Positions 26,898-36,342 of a DNA stretch of 64,000 nt are shown here, piece after piece. The first letter of the stretch is position 1. The number at the start of each line of letters is the position of its first letter. The position numbers were made by a program, and so were the translations under genes. Origin of the DNA: Dehalococcoidia bacterium (lineage in GTDB: Bacteria > Chloroflexota > Dehalococcoidia > Lucifugimonadales > UBA6952); the NCBI GenBank assembly GCA_022450525.1, contig JAKUQA010000002.1, positions 62,001 through 126,000 on the forward strand, written 5' to 3'. The notes under the pieces were generated by a model. That model had not been told where the DNA came from and did no database searches. It was given only the letters and a program-made list of their open reading frames with translations.

Positions 26898-28502
26898 ATG
26901 AAACCAGACGCAGAAATTGATGACCTACATAGTTTTTTAGATGTTCTCCCATCTCAAATTCGTGAGAACCTTCTGCAAAGTAATAGTCTAAACTCTCTTA
27001 TTGAAGTAGTTTTAGATTTAGGTCGTAAACCGCAAGTAAGATTTGTAGATCGTGATGAAGAAATGGATTTAGATATTATTTCATTTTCTGATTTAGATTT
27101 ATTGACTGAAAAAATTGGTAGATTTGGAAATGATAACAGAGCTGGAGTAGAAAAAACTTTGCATAGATTTTCTGCAATACGTGCTAGAGATACAACTCTG
27201 ATTGGTGTGACATGTAGAGTTGGTAGATCAGTACTAGGAACTACTAAAGCTATAACGGATTTAGTTAATGAAGACAAAAGTATGTTGTTACTTGGTCGAC
27301 CTGGGGTAGGTAAAACTACAATTTTAAGAGAATTAGCAAGAGTACTATCTGTTGATTTGGCAAAAAGAGTGATAATAGTCGATACTTCAAATGAAATTGG
27401 GGGAGATGGTTTTATTCCTCATCCAGGTATTGGTAAAGCTCGAAGAATGCAAGTAGCACGGCCCGAATTGCAACATGATATTATGATTGAAGCTGTAGAA
27501 AATCATATGCCTGAAGTTATCATTATTGATGAAATGGGTACAGAACTTGAAGCTAAAGCTGCTCGAACAATAGCTGAAAGAGGCGTACAGTTAATTGCAA
27601 CTGCCCATGGCAATGATTTAGAAAGTTTATTGATGAATCCTACATTATCTGATTTAGTTGGTGGTGTTCAAACTGTTATTTTAGGAGATGAAGAAGCCAG
27701 AAAAAGAGGTACTCAGAAAACAGTCACCGAAAGAAAACTACCGCCAACATTTGAAATAGTATTGGAAATCCGCAACAGAGAAAAAATGGCTATTCATGAA
27801 GAAGTGGGTAGTGTTGTAGATAACATATTGAAATCGATCAAACCTAATCCTGAAATTCGATGGTTAGATAGCTCCGGAGAAGTTCTTAAGCAGAAAGAGT
27901 TTTTATTACCAGATATAGAAGACCAATTTGAATTACCTGAAATACAGGAATTCGATAATCAATTTCGAAATCATTCCTATGAAAAATACGCAAAAAAAAC
28001 TAATGGATATTTAGAGAATGGTAGAGATACAGATTATACAACAATATTACCTTTTGGGATTAGTAAAAGTACAATTCGTCAATTAGCTGATTTTTATAAA
28101 ACCAACATGAAAATTGTTGAAAATGTTAAGGATGCTCAAATAGTTGTTACTACTAAAAGCCAGTATAGAAGAAGTCCTAAAGTAATTACAAATGCAGAAT
28201 TAGATGGAACTCCTGTACATATATTAAGAAAAAATACAGTATCTCAAATTTCTGAATTTATCAAAAATGTAGATTCATATAAAAAAGTAAAATCCTCAAT
28301 TCAAGAAGCATTGGAAGATGCTGAAAATGCTATATTGCAGATTCAAAATGGTTCTTCCAGTGTACAATTAGATCCACAAGACGCGTATACTCGTAAATTA
28401 CAACATCAGGTTTTAGATAGCAATTCACTAGTTTCGATTAGTTATGGGAAAGAACCTGAGAGATATATTAAAGTTTTTAAGAAAACAGAAAAAGGTTGGT
28501 AA
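26898..28502 (+). CDS. Ycf45/SpoIIIAA-like AAA ATPase with R3H domain
   Basis: 534 residues. Residues about 100-310 form a P-loop ATPase with Walker A LGRPGVGKT (132-140), VDTSNEIGGDG, Walker B VIIIDEMGTELEA and a TAHGNDLES sensor, matching the Ycf45/SpoIIIAA-like group. A variable linker follows. The last 60 residues (LDPQDAYTRKLQHQVL...GKEPERYIKVF) match an R3H domain, which binds single-stranded nucleic acids. Homologues occur in cyanobacteria, plastids and Chloroflexota with no settled function. GGGG lies before the ATG, and the stop overlaps the tmk start by one base, so the two are coupled. Confidence 0.9.
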   Translation: MKPDAEIDDLHSFLDVLPSQIRENLLQSNSLNSLIEVVLDLGRKPQVRFVDRDEEMDLDIISFSDLDLLTEKIGRFGNDNRAGVEKTLHRFSAIRARDTTLIGVTCRVGRSVLGTTKAITDLVNEDKSMLLLGRPGVGKTTILRELARVLSVDLAKRVIIVDTSNEIGGDGFIPHPGIGKARRMQVARPELQHDIMIEAVENHMPEVIIIDEMGTELEAKAARTIAERGVQLIATAHGNDLESLLMNPTLSDLVGGVQTVILGDEEARKRGTQKTVTERKLPPTFEIVLEIRNREKMAIHEEVGSVVDNILKSIKPNPEIRWLDSSGEVLKQKEFLLPDIEDQFELPEIQEFDNQFRNHSYEKYAKKTNGYLENGRDTDYTTILPFGISKSTIRQLADFYKTNMKIVENVKDAQIVVTTKSQYRRSPKVITNAELDGTPVHILRKNTVSQISEFIKNVDSYKKVKSSIQEALEDAENAILQIQNGSSSVQLDPQDAYTRKLQHQVLDSNSLVSISYGKEPERYIKVFKKTEKGW

Positions 28503-29206
28503 TGAGCGTTTTTGTAGCATTTGAAGGTGGAGAAGGTAGCGGAAAATCAACACAATCAAAACTACTTTATGAACGAATAATTGCTGAAGGGTTTTCATCA
28601 TTATTATTACATGAACCTGGTGGTACGTCTGTTGGAGAAGAAGTAAGAAGAATTTTGTTAGCTGAACGTGGGGCAACTGGAAAGAAATCATCTCGTTCCA
28701 AAAATTCTACAATGAATTCTTTAACAGAACTTTTACTTTTTTCGTCTGCGAGGAGTGAGTTGATTGAAAAAGTAATAAAACCTAATTTAGAGAAAGATAC
28801 AATAATTATTTGTGATCGGTTTATAGCATCTACTATTGCATACCAAGGTTATGGCCGAAATATTAATTTAGATACTGTGGAAAATATAATTAACGTAAGT
28901 ACTCATGGGATTAAGCCAGACCTTACAATTTTATTAAGTGTTGACCCAGATAAAGCATTAGATAGAGTCAATTCCCAATTATCTTTATTAGATAGCGTTT
29001 CTAATCCTGTAGAAAAAGAAAATCCTAGATTGGATGTTGAAGGTAGTAGAAGATTTGAACTTGAATCAATAAATTTTCACAAACGTGTTTTTCAGGGATA
29101 TAAAGAAATGAGTAAAGATTCAAGTTGGCTTACCATTGACGCAACAAAATCCATTGATGAAATTCACAACCTTATTTGGGATAAAATACAAATGTTAATT
29201 AGATAA
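28502..29206 (+). CDS. tmk: Thymidylate kinase
   Basis: 234 residues from the ATG at 28502, which overlaps the preceding stop as TAATG and has AAAGG upstream; a TTG two codons earlier is less likely. The enzyme phosphorylates dTMP to dTDP. The P-loop GGEGSGKST is at residues 9-17, followed by the HEPGGTSVGEEVR strand and the DRFIASTIAYQGYGR substrate-binding motif. A 15-residue basic/Ser insertion (GKKSSRSKNSTMNS) precedes the SLTELLLFSSAR helix, and the lid region is also extended, making the protein longer than the usual 205-215 residues. The stop is one base from the convergent carrier-protein gene. Confidence 0.95.
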   Translation: MSVFVAFEGGEGSGKSTQSKLLYERIIAEGFSSLLLHEPGGTSVGEEVRRILLAERGATGKKSSRSKNSTMNSLTELLLFSSARSELIEKVIKPNLEKDTIIICDRFIASTIAYQGYGRNINLDTVENIINVSTHGIKPDLTILLSVDPDKALDRVNSQLSLLDSVSNPVEKENPRLDVEGSRRFELESINFHKRVFQGYKEMSKDSSWLTIDATKSIDEIHNLIWDKIQMLIR

Positions 29207-29207
29207 G

Positions 29208-29633
29208 TTACTGTATTTGAACTACTACATCACCTGTATTAACTGAATCCCCCTCATGTATAAAGATAGCTCTCACTATACCTGCATTTCCTGATAATAA
29301 ACTTTGCTGCATTTTCATAGACTCTATAACACAAAGTTCTGAACCTTCTTCAATGTAATCCCATATTTTTATAGGAACAGAAATTACTTTTCCTGGCATA
29401 GGAGATCTAATAAGTTTATTACCGTTTTGTGTTAAACCTTTAAGACCTTCATTAGTTTCAATTACATCAGAAATATTAGCTGGTGTAGATCCTAGATTTA
29501 TAGGAGTATTTTCGACGGAAACACTCATTTTTTTCCCATCAACATAGATCTCAAAAGGATAGCTAGTAGTATCTTCTATTTCTACTATATGAGATTTTCC
29601 ATTAACTAAGATTGTGAGTTGTTTTTTTACCAT
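29208..29633 (-). CDS. Biotin carboxyl carrier protein of an acyl-CoA carboxylase
   Basis: 141 residues ending in a biotinyl domain, with the biotin-accepting Lys107 in ESMKMQQ and the usual SPMPGKVISV strand ahead of it. The first 60 residues form a beta-rich domain like the N-terminal part of propionyl/pyruvate carboxylase carriers. It overlaps the 3' end of the biotin carboxylase gene by seven bases, so the two make one enzyme unit. The carboxyltransferase subunit is not in this window, so the accepted acyl-CoA cannot be named. Confidence 0.92.
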   Translation of the reverse strand: MVKKQLTILVNGKSHIVEIEDTTSYPFEIYVDGKKMSVSVENTPINLGSTPANISDVIETNEGLKGLTQNGNKLIRSPMPGKVISVPIKIWDYIEEGSELCVIESMKMQQSLLSGNAGIVRAIFIHEGDSVNTGDVVVQIQ

Positions 29634-31141
29634 CCTAACCCACCAAAGCTACTTTGATTCATTTGTGATACTCTACCTTGCATTTTCCAATTATTCGTGT
29701 TGTGTGAATTTGATTTCGAACCAAAGATTTCGTTTAAAGCAATTGTTATAGCAGCAACTATTTCTTCATCACTAGTGTTGTTATTTTCATAGGGAAAAAC
29801 ATCAGTGAGAAAATTTGTAGAAAACTCATGATTTTCAAATCCTTCAGATTGCAAGATCTCAATAATTAATGGAATGTTATGTGTGATACCAATAATTTCT
29901 GTAGATTGTAAATATTTAATAAAGTTTGAAATACATTCTTTTCTATTTCGTCCCCAAGCGATAAATTTACCTAACATAGGTTCGTAATATGGTGATACTT
30001 CGTATCCTTCAAATATAGAAGCATCAATTCGTATATTTTTTTTAGTCGGCAATTTAAGAGAAGAAATCTTGCCAATTGTTGGTAAAAATGTTTTAGGATC
30101 TTCTGGATAAATACGCGCTTCAATGGAGTGTCCAGTTTGTTTAATATCATCTTGTACAATACTTAATTCTTCACCTGAGGCAATTCTAATTTGCAGATCG
30201 ACAATATCTAGGCCGGTAGTCATTTCCGTTACTGGATGTTCAACTTGAAGTCTTGTATTCATTTCTAGAAAGTAGAAATTAGATTCCTCATCTACTAAAA
30301 ATTCAACAGTTCCTGCATTGGTGTAATTGATATGTTTGACCAAATCTATAGCAGAATTCCATAGTTCCTCTCTTTTTTGTTGAGATAGTTTTGTACATGG
30401 TGTTTCTTCAATAATCTTTTGATTCCTTCTTTGAACTGAGCAATCCCTCTCAAACAAATGTATAGCATTTCCATGAAGATCAGCTAAAACTTGAACCTCA
30501 ACATGAGAACCATTAGTCATATATTTTTCAACATATAGTTTTGAATTCCCAAAATTACTTTCTGCTAATGATTGTGCTTGTTTAAATGATTCTTCTAAAT
30601 CTTCAGCAGAATCTACTTTTCTAATACCTATACCTCCACCACCTGCAGATGCTTTTACCATAACGGGATAACCGATTTCTTCACAGACTTTTTTAGCTTT
30701 AGCATAAGTTACTGGTGCATATGTACCAGGTAAACAAGGAACACCAGCTTTCATTGCTGTCTGAATAGCAGTAACTTTGTCTCCCATTTTTTCTATAGCT
30801 TCAGTTGATGGGCCGATAAATATTATATTGTTTTCTACACACGCTTTTGCGAATTCAATATTTTCTGATAAGAATCCATATCCTGGGTGTATAGCCTCAG
30901 AATTAGTTTCAAGAGCAATTTCAATAATTTTATCTATATTTAAATAGCTTTCTGCAGGAGTCAATCCACCTAAGGGTTTTGATTCATCAGCTAGTTTTAC
31001 ATGTAGAGCTTCTTGATCGGCATCAGAATATATTGCAACTGTTTCAATTCCGATATTGTTACATGTCTTTATGACTCTACAAGCAATTTCACCACGATTT
31101 GCTATAAGTATTTTTTTAAAGGGTTTTATCGTATTATTCAT
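29627..31141 (-). CDS. Biotin carboxylase subunit of an acyl-CoA carboxylase
   Basis: 504 residues. An ATP-grasp enzyme that carboxylates biotin using bicarbonate. The N-terminal KILIANRGEIACRVIKT, the glycine-rich ATP loop KASAGGGGIG, the RDCSVQRRNQKIIEE segment and the EMNTRLQVEHPVTE catalytic loop are complete. The last 45 residues (EEIVAAITIAL...NNWKMQGRVSQ) extend past the usual AccC end and resemble the linker that in related enzymes leads to the carrier domain. The start ATG has no strong ribosome-binding site. It could be acetyl- or propionyl-CoA carboxylase; the tail slightly favours the latter type. Confidence 0.92.
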   Translation of the reverse strand: MNNTIKPFKKILIANRGEIACRVIKTCNNIGIETVAIYSDADQEALHVKLADESKPLGGLTPAESYLNIDKIIEIALETNSEAIHPGYGFLSENIEFAKACVENNIIFIGPSTEAIEKMGDKVTAIQTAMKAGVPCLPGTYAPVTYAKAKKVCEEIGYPVMVKASAGGGGIGIRKVDSAEDLEESFKQAQSLAESNFGNSKLYVEKYMTNGSHVEVQVLADLHGNAIHLFERDCSVQRRNQKIIEETPCTKLSQQKREELWNSAIDLVKHINYTNAGTVEFLVDEESNFYFLEMNTRLQVEHPVTEMTTGLDIVDLQIRIASGEELSIVQDDIKQTGHSIEARIYPEDPKTFLPTIGKISSLKLPTKKNIRIDASIFEGYEVSPYYEPMLGKFIAWGRNRKECISNFIKYLQSTEIIGITHNIPLIIEILQSEGFENHEFSTNFLTDVFPYENNNTSDEEIVAAITIALNEIFGSKSNSHNTNNWKMQGRVSQMNQSSFGGLGW

Positions 31142-31222
31142 AATCGGTTAGTATTCTATTACAAACTCATGATATTTTCTGTTAACTAACAGCTTATAAA
31201 TTTAAACTTTGCATAATTTCTA

Positions 31223-31963
31223 TCAGAATAGTTTAGTTTTTAACTTAAATCCTAAATTATCATGTATTAGAAATTCACTGATAGCTAAACATTTTTTTAT
31301 TGATGGGATTTCAAGGCTTATAGATAATAATTTTTCTCGCGGAGCTATAGAAATAAAATGTAATAATTTAATTGATTGTGCATCTGCAGTTAGAGAATTA
31401 TTGATTTTGGATTGGCATACAGTACAAATTGCTCCTCCATGATTAGAACTAATAGATGTTAGATTTTCCTTGTTTTCATCAAAACATAAGTTACAGCTAG
31501 AAAAATTTAAATCCCATCCACTCATTGTAAGAATTTTCATTCTTATATACAAAATCAATAAATTAATATTCTGATTATCGTTTAGCCATCGTAAAGATTC
31601 TAATAAGAGTTTATATGCATCTGTATTAATTTCGTTAATAGGGTTGAAAACGTCAAATAATTCCATAATATAAAAAACATTATTAATTAAGTCGTAATTT
31701 TCTCTAATATTTGGAAATAGTTCTGTAGTTTCTGCTGAAGAAATAGTATCAATACTTCTTCCTTTTGATATTACTAAATTACAACGATTGGTAATTTGTA
31801 GATGTCCGGATAGTTTACTTTTGGGTTTTTTTGTACCATTTGCATTAATACTTAATTTTCCTAAGTTGGGGGTAAATACAATATAGATATGACCTGATTC
31901 ACCAAAACTTTTTGAATTTAGAATGATGGCTTCAGTTTTATAACTTCGCTCTCTATTTACCAC
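31223..31963 (-). CDS. recO: DNA repair protein RecO
   Basis: 246 residues. RecO loads RecA onto SSB-coated DNA with RecR. The N-terminal OB fold starts SYKTEAIILNSKSFGESGHI, the diagnostic RecO opening. Two Cys pairs (CNLCFDE and CTVCQSK, around residues 160-185) form the C-terminal zinc site. The start is GTG with AGAGAG a few bases upstream. recR lies 39 bases upstream on the same strand, so recO and recR are probably expressed together. Confidence 0.93.
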   Translation of the reverse strand: MVNRERSYKTEAIILNSKSFGESGHIYIVFTPNLGKLSINANGTKKPKSKLSGHLQITNRCNLVISKGRSIDTISSAETTELFPNIRENYDLINNVFYIMELFDVFNPINEINTDAYKLLLESLRWLNDNQNINLLILYIRMKILTMSGWDLNFSSCNLCFDENKENLTSISSNHGGAICTVCQSKINNSLTADAQSIKLLHFISIAPREKLLSISLEIPSIKKCLAISEFLIHDNLGFKLKTKLF

Positions 31964-32002
31964 AAAATCTCTCTTATTATTGACTAAAAGGTTTTAGAAA
32001 AT

Positions 32003-32617
32003 TTATATTTCTTGACGTCCTTGTAGAGCTCTCATTATAGTCATTTGGTCAGCATATTCAATATCTCCACCAACTGGAAGACCTCTTGCTAATCTGGTAA
32101 TTTTGGGCACTAAATCTCCTATAATGTCTTGAATGTACATAGCTGTACTTTCTCCCTCTATGCTTGGATTCGTTGCTAGGATTATTTCATCTATATTATT
32201 AACTTTGATTCGATTTAATAATTCGTTTATTTTAAGGTTGTTTGGACCAATACCATTGATCGGTGAAAGAACCCCATGTAATACATGATAAAGGCCATTA
32301 TATGAACCAGTTCTTTCAAATGCTAATATATCTAAGGGTTCTTCAATGACACATATGAGTTTATGGTCACGTTGGTTATTTGTACATATTGAACAGGGGT
32401 TTTCGTCACTTAGATTTTGACATATATCGCAATATATAATCTTGTCTTTAAGTTCTATAAGAGAACTAGATAATTCCAGTACTTCAGATTTTGGCAATTT
32501 TATAAAATGATACGCAAGCCTCTGAGCACTTTTAGGTCCAATTCCTGGTAGTTTAGACAATTCATTTATAAGTTTTGAAATTATTTTAACTGAGTGATTT
32601 TGTTCAGGAATTTGCAT
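32003..32617 (-). CDS. recR: Recombination mediator RecR
   Basis: 204 residues, the usual length. The helix-hairpin-helix LSKLPGIGPKSAQRLAYH is at about 18-36, the zinc finger is CDIC...CSIC (about 58-75), and the Toprim domain starts ICVIEEPLDILAFE, followed by YHVLHGVLSPINGIGP. The C-terminal Walker-B-like tail is also present. It lies 27 bases downstream of ybaB and after dnaX, the common dnaX-ybaB-recR order. RecR clamps DNA and acts with RecO in gap repair. Confidence 0.97.
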   Translation of the reverse strand: MQIPEQNHSVKIISKLINELSKLPGIGPKSAQRLAYHFIKLPKSEVLELSSSLIELKDKIIYCDICQNLSDENPCSICTNNQRDHKLICVIEEPLDILAFERTGSYNGLYHVLHGVLSPINGIGPNNLKINELLNRIKVNNIDEIILATNPSIEGESTAMYIQDIIGDLVPKITRLARGLPVGGDIEYADQMTIMRALQGRQEI

Positions 32618-32643
32618 GATAGTTTACTTTCGCAATTTAATTC

Positions 32644-32952
32644 TTAAGAAATTCCAGGGAGTTTGAGTCCTCCTGTTAGAGAATTAAGTCTAGAAGCACT
32701 TAGTTGTTGTATTTTTTCTATTGCTTCATTGAAACCTGTGGTGATTAAGTCTTCTAACATATCAGCATTTTCTGGATCAATTGTTTCTGGGTCAATTTTT
32801 ATTTCTGTAACTTGGTATTTCCCATTAATAGTAATTGTAATTGCTCCACCACCTGATGAACCAGTGACAGTTTCAGATTCTAGCTTTTGCTGTTCTTCCA
32901 TGAGTTTTTGTTGAAGTTGTTGTGCTTGCTTTAGCATATTTTTATTCATCAT
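32644..32952 (-). CDS. ybaB: YbaB/EbfC nucleoid-associated protein
   Basis: 102 residues. The helix NKNMLKQAQQLQQKLMEEQQ followed by a beta sheet with GAITITINGKYQVTEIKIDPE and a C-terminal helix are the family hallmarks. These dimers bind DNA at low specificity. The start overlaps the dnaX 3' end by 11 bases, with GAGG placed correctly ahead of the ATG at 32952. Alternative starts at codons 2 and 6 would barely change the product. It lies between dnaX and recR. Confidence 0.95.
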   Translation of the reverse strand: MMNKNMLKQAQQLQQKLMEEQQKLESETVTGSSGGGAITITINGKYQVTEIKIDPETIDPENADMLEDLITTGFNEAIEKIQQLSASRLNSLTGGLKLPGIS

Positions 32953-34579
32953 TTTGTACCTCTTCTTCGATAATTTGACCGCCCCAGTTCAGAGCTTTCA
33001 TAACTGATAAATTCACACTGTTGTTGTTAGAGTTGTTTTTTTTCTCAGAATCATTATAAACAATTTCCTTGAGAGTAGATATTTGAAAAGTCTTAGATAT
33101 AGATTCGATTAAATCTAATTTAATTCTACCATGCTCTAATTCTCCAATAAATCTTTCTTGGTTTGAGTTACTTGCAAAGCTTAAATATAGTTTTTCGTTA
33201 TCAATGGATGCTTCCCTACAGTCTCGTAATAATGCTCCAATTGCAAAACGTTCTCCTTTAATTTTTGCAAACTTTTCAATTATTGATTGCCATGAGTCAC
33301 TTTTTATTATATTTTCATTTGGAACCTCAGTATTTTGTTCAGCAATTGTTTCTATTTTTTCTTGATTATCGGTTTCTGAATGCATATCTTTTAGAATATT
33401 TTCATTTGGAACCTCAATATTTGGTTTTTCTGTTTCAATTATTTCTTCGATTGAATTTTCTGGCGTTTGGTTAGCTGTATTTTCTAGAGTCTTAATAGGC
33501 GCTTCATTTATAATTACCTTTGAGGATATATAATCTTCATTTTCTTTTAACATAGAAGCTTCTATTGCTGCTATTTCTAAGCTAGATGTATGATTTAGTG
33601 ATTTAGAAAAATCAAGATTTACTAATATTTTAAGGCATTTTGCCATATGTAATATTCGTTCTTTATCATTTGAAGTACTGGCTTGAGTAATTAAGGTTTC
33701 TCTTAAAGAGATAATCAAGCTATTATGTAATTGCTTAATACTAGTATTATTAGAAACACTATTATTGATCAATTGAATTGTTTGATTAATGTTACCCGTA
33801 AGTATCGATTCTTGTAGCAATTCTATTTGTTTTGAGTCAGTTATACCGAGGATAGTATTAATTTGATTAATATCAATATATTCTTCATCATTTGATAGAA
33901 TGGCTTGCTCGAGAAAGCTTTCAGCATCTCTTAAACTTCCTTCTGATATCTCGGCAATTCTTTTAATTGCTGATTCAGAAATATTAACTTTTTCATCATT
34001 AGCTATTTGTTCAAGTCTTTGGAAAATATCGTTATTATCAATTTTTTTAAAGTCGAATCTTTGACATCTTGAAAGTATAGTAGGTTCCATTTTATCCGCT
34101 TCTGTAGTAGCTAATATGAAAATTACATGAGGCGGAGGTTCTTCCAACGTTTTAAGTAAGGCATTAGAGGCGTCTTTAGTTAACATATGTGCTTCATCTA
34201 AAACATATACCTTATATAAACTTTTTGAAGGGGAATAATTACTTTTATCTCTTATACTTCTTATTTCATCTATTCCACGGTTACTTGCTGCATCAATTTC
34301 TATAAGATCTAAAGAATTTGACGAATTAATATCGGTACAATTTTCACAAGTATTACAAATCAACCTATCTTCAATATTTTCAGTTTTACAATTAATTGCT
34401 TTAGCTAATATCCTTGCTGTACTGGTTTTTCCTGTACCTCTAGGGCCACTAAATAGATACGCATGAGCAATTCTATTTTGAGAGATCGCGTTTACGAGGG
34501 TTTTTCTGATTGCTGTTTGTCCAACTAAGTCAGAAAAACTTTTTGGGCGCCATTTTCTATATAAAACGTAATTATTCAT
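32942..34579 (-). CDS. dnaX: DNA polymerase III subunits gamma/tau
   Basis: 545 residues. The clamp-loader ATPase starts YRKWRPKSFSDLVGQ, with Walker A GPRGTGKTS (45-53), a zinc module of Cys64, Cys75, Cys78 and Cys81, and Walker B VLDEAHML. The SRC box is LSRCQRFDF. After domain III the chain becomes acidic and repetitive from about residue 360 to 430, including two PNENI repeats, and then ends in a short tau-like tail. It heads the dnaX-ybaB-recR operon. An A8 run lies near the 3' end, but it is too late to make a normal gamma product. Confidence 0.96.
   Translation of the reverse strand: MNNYVLYRKWRPKSFSDLVGQTAIRKTLVNAISQNRIAHAYLFSGPRGTGKTSTARILAKAINCKTENIEDRLICNTCENCTDINSSNSLDLIEIDAASNRGIDEIRSIRDKSNYSPSKSLYKVYVLDEAHMLTKDASNALLKTLEEPPPHVIFILATTEADKMEPTILSRCQRFDFKKIDNNDIFQRLEQIANDEKVNISESAIKRIAEISEGSLRDAESFLEQAILSNDEEYIDINQINTILGITDSKQIELLQESILTGNINQTIQLINNSVSNNTSIKQLHNSLIISLRETLITQASTSNDKERILHMAKCLKILVNLDFSKSLNHTSSLEIAAIEASMLKENEDYISSKVIINEAPIKTLENTANQTPENSIEEIIETEKPNIEVPNENILKDMHSETDNQEKIETIAEQNTEVPNENIIKSDSWQSIIEKFAKIKGERFAIGALLRDCREASIDNEKLYLSFASNSNQERFIGELEHGRIKLDLIESISKTFQISTLKEIVYNDSEKKNNSNNNSVNLSVMKALNWGGQIIEEEVQNDE
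33309..33422. repeat. In-frame duplicated segment inside dnaX
   Basis: A 27-base word occurs at 33309-33335 and again at 33396-33422 with one mismatch. The offset is 87 bases (29 codons), so both copies encode VPNENI-type residues in the same frame. It lies in the disordered linker and looks like a recent local duplication. Confidence 0.8.
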
Positions 34580-34585
34580 AGTAAA

Positions 34586-35101
34586 TTATTTATTTAATAA
34601 ATGTTTTGTTGAATCGGTTTGAATTTTTTCCATAATTTTTAGCTCATCATTATTTGTATGATCATATCCAATTAAGTGAAGAACACCATGGGAAATTAAT
34701 ATGGCTAATTCTTTATCGATAGAAACGTTATTTTCTTCGGCTTGTCGTTTGCATTGAGGATATGATAAAACGATTTCGCCTGCATATCCAGTCTCATTGG
34801 GGAAAGATTCTGTGGTAGATATGGCTTTTTCACTTTCGCCATAATATTGTCCTGGATAATTTTCTGAGAATGCTAGTACATCAGTAATTTCATCAAGTCC
34901 TCTATATTCATTATTCAATACTTGAATTGTTGCATCGTCAGCTATGGTAATTCCTAGGGAATGGTAATCATGAATAAATTCAGAATTTAATGAAAGTAAA
35001 CCGAAACTTAGGGAATTTAATGCTATTTTTTCTATCCACACTTCAGAAAGAACTTTGGAAAATTCTTCGAATATATTAACATCTACAATTATGCTATCCA
35101 T
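34586..35101 (-). CDS. ybeY: Endoribonuclease YbeY (16S rRNA maturation)
   Basis: 171 residues from the ATG at 35101, which falls four bases after the upstream stop. A start 27 bases earlier would overlap that gene and add a non-family MTTILYNKI tail. The zinc site HGVLHLIGYDH in the C-terminal third is diagnostic. NNEYRGLDEITDVLAFS is the conserved YbeY middle. YbeY processes the 3' end of 16S rRNA and aids ribosome quality control. It is six bases from the dnaX start on the same strand and follows the CaiB-type gene, so it could be read through from there. Confidence 0.95.
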   Translation of the reverse strand: MDSIIVDVNIFEEFSKVLSEVWIEKIALNSLSFGLLSLNSEFIHDYHSLGITIADDATIQVLNNEYRGLDEITDVLAFSENYPGQYYGESEKAISTTESFPNETGYAGEIVLSYPQCKRQAEENNVSIDKELAILISHGVLHLIGYDHTNNDELKIMEKIQTDSTKHLLNK

Positions 35102-35105
35102 AATC

Positions 35106-36281
35106 TTATTGTACAATATTGTCGTCAAAAAATTTACTTATCTGAGTATCTGAGTATCCCATTTTTTTTAATATTGAATTTGTTTGTAATCCAGGTTTGT
35201 CAGGAGCAGGTAAAGATTCATCAAATTCATAATCACTGCTTTCGTAAGGTAATTTAGGTAAGGCAAAATCTTTTCCGTCAGATGTAAATTTGTATAAACG
35301 TTTTCCTGAATTTACATGCTGGTCAGTAATTACTGTGTCTGGTGTGTGAACAAGTGTAGCTGAGATTCCATTTTCTCTAAGCATATCTAAGATTGTAGTA
35401 CTTTCCATATTTTCTATAATTGGGGTTACTGTTTTTAGAATTAGGGGTCTGTTCGCTATTCTTCCTGGATTATTTTCTAGTTCAGGATTATTCGCCAATT
35501 CTTTTAATTCTAATATTCTACAAAAGGTGTTCCATTGGTTATTACTAGTGACACCAATAAAAACCAATTCTCCATCAATACATTGGAATTTATCATAGAC
35601 ACCCCATCCATGATGGCGTTCTGGTAAAGGTACATTCTCATTACCAGTATGTTGATTGAATGCCATATGTTGACCGACAAAAAATAATGCAGTTTCAAAT
35701 AACCCAGAAGTAATTTCCTGTCCTTTTTGTGTAATACTTCTAGTATATAAGGCAGAAAGCACACCAATTATTCCATGCATGGCTGCGCCCATATCTACAA
35801 TACTTGCACCAGCACGTATTGGATCTCCTGATCTGCCCGTCATATATGCGAGACCTGATCCCATTTGTGCGAGTTCATCTAGAGATGTTTGATTGCTGTA
35901 AGGTCCACTTAAAAATCCTTTTACACTTAGATAGATTAATTTAGAAAATTTGGTGCTTAATTGCTTGTAACCTATACCAAGTCTATTCATGGTCCCAGGG
36001 GCCATATTTTCAATAAGTACATCGGTGTCTTCTAATATCTTATATAAGATTTCTAGTCCTTCTGGGTTTTTTAAATCTATAACGATACTACTTTTGTTAC
36101 GATTTACAAAGAAAAAGCTACCATTTCTACTAGATCCTATACGACTAGTATCAAGTGCATTGGGTGGTTCAATTTTAATTACTTCAGCACCTAAATCTCC
36201 CAAGATAAGACCAGCAGTAGGTCCTGCAACTATATGTGCTATTTCGACAACTTTGATGCCTGAAAGGGGTAAATTATTCAT
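35106..36281 (-). CDS. Family III CoA transferase (CaiB/BaiF type)
   Basis: 391 residues. The opening LSGIKVVEIAHIVAGPTAG and GDLGAEVIKIEPP are the family start; the CoA-carrying aspartate is Asp163 in ASIVDMGAAMHG. FVNRNKSSIVIDLKN and VLIENMAPGTMNRLGIGY are also typical. These enzymes move CoA between carboxylates without a ping-pong Glu thioester. The gene starts just after the terminator of the PrpD gene, with only a weak AAGAG ribosome-binding site. It may feed into the MmgE/PrpD or ETF pathway nearby; the actual acid is unknown. Confidence 0.93.
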   Translation of the reverse strand: MNNLPLSGIKVVEIAHIVAGPTAGLILGDLGAEVIKIEPPNALDTSRIGSSRNGSFFFVNRNKSSIVIDLKNPEGLEILYKILEDTDVLIENMAPGTMNRLGIGYKQLSTKFSKLIYLSVKGFLSGPYSNQTSLDELAQMGSGLAYMTGRSGDPIRAGASIVDMGAAMHGIIGVLSALYTRSITQKGQEITSGLFETALFFVGQHMAFNQHTGNENVPLPERHHGWGVYDKFQCIDGELVFIGVTSNNQWNTFCRILELKELANNPELENNPGRIANRPLILKTVTPIIENMESTTILDMLRENGISATLVHTPDTVITDQHVNSGKRLYKFTSDGKDFALPKLPYESSDYEFDESLPAPDKPGLQTNSILKKMGYSDTQISKFFDDNIVQ

Positions 36282-36291
36282 CTTACTCTTG

Positions 36292-36323
36292 TAAAAAAAG
36301 AGGGGTTGATTTCAACCCCTCTT
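36292..36323 (-). terminator. Intrinsic terminator after MmgE/PrpD gene
   Basis: A 12-base perfect stem (AAGAGGGGTTGA with its complement, 36298-36323) around a 2-base centre. Read on the minus strand it is followed by a run of seven T residues (36299-36293). This is a textbook rho-independent terminator, placed 20 bases after the stop of the PrpD gene. Confidence 0.9.
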
Positions 36324-36342
36324 AATTATTCTTTCTTTATGA

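Noticed and set aside
33030-33045. A8 run in dnaX as a programmed frameshift or slippage site making a gamma subunit
   Set aside because: The run lies about 25 codons before the normal stop, after the whole linker, so slipping there would not give a gamma-like product. No stimulatory hairpin is seen.
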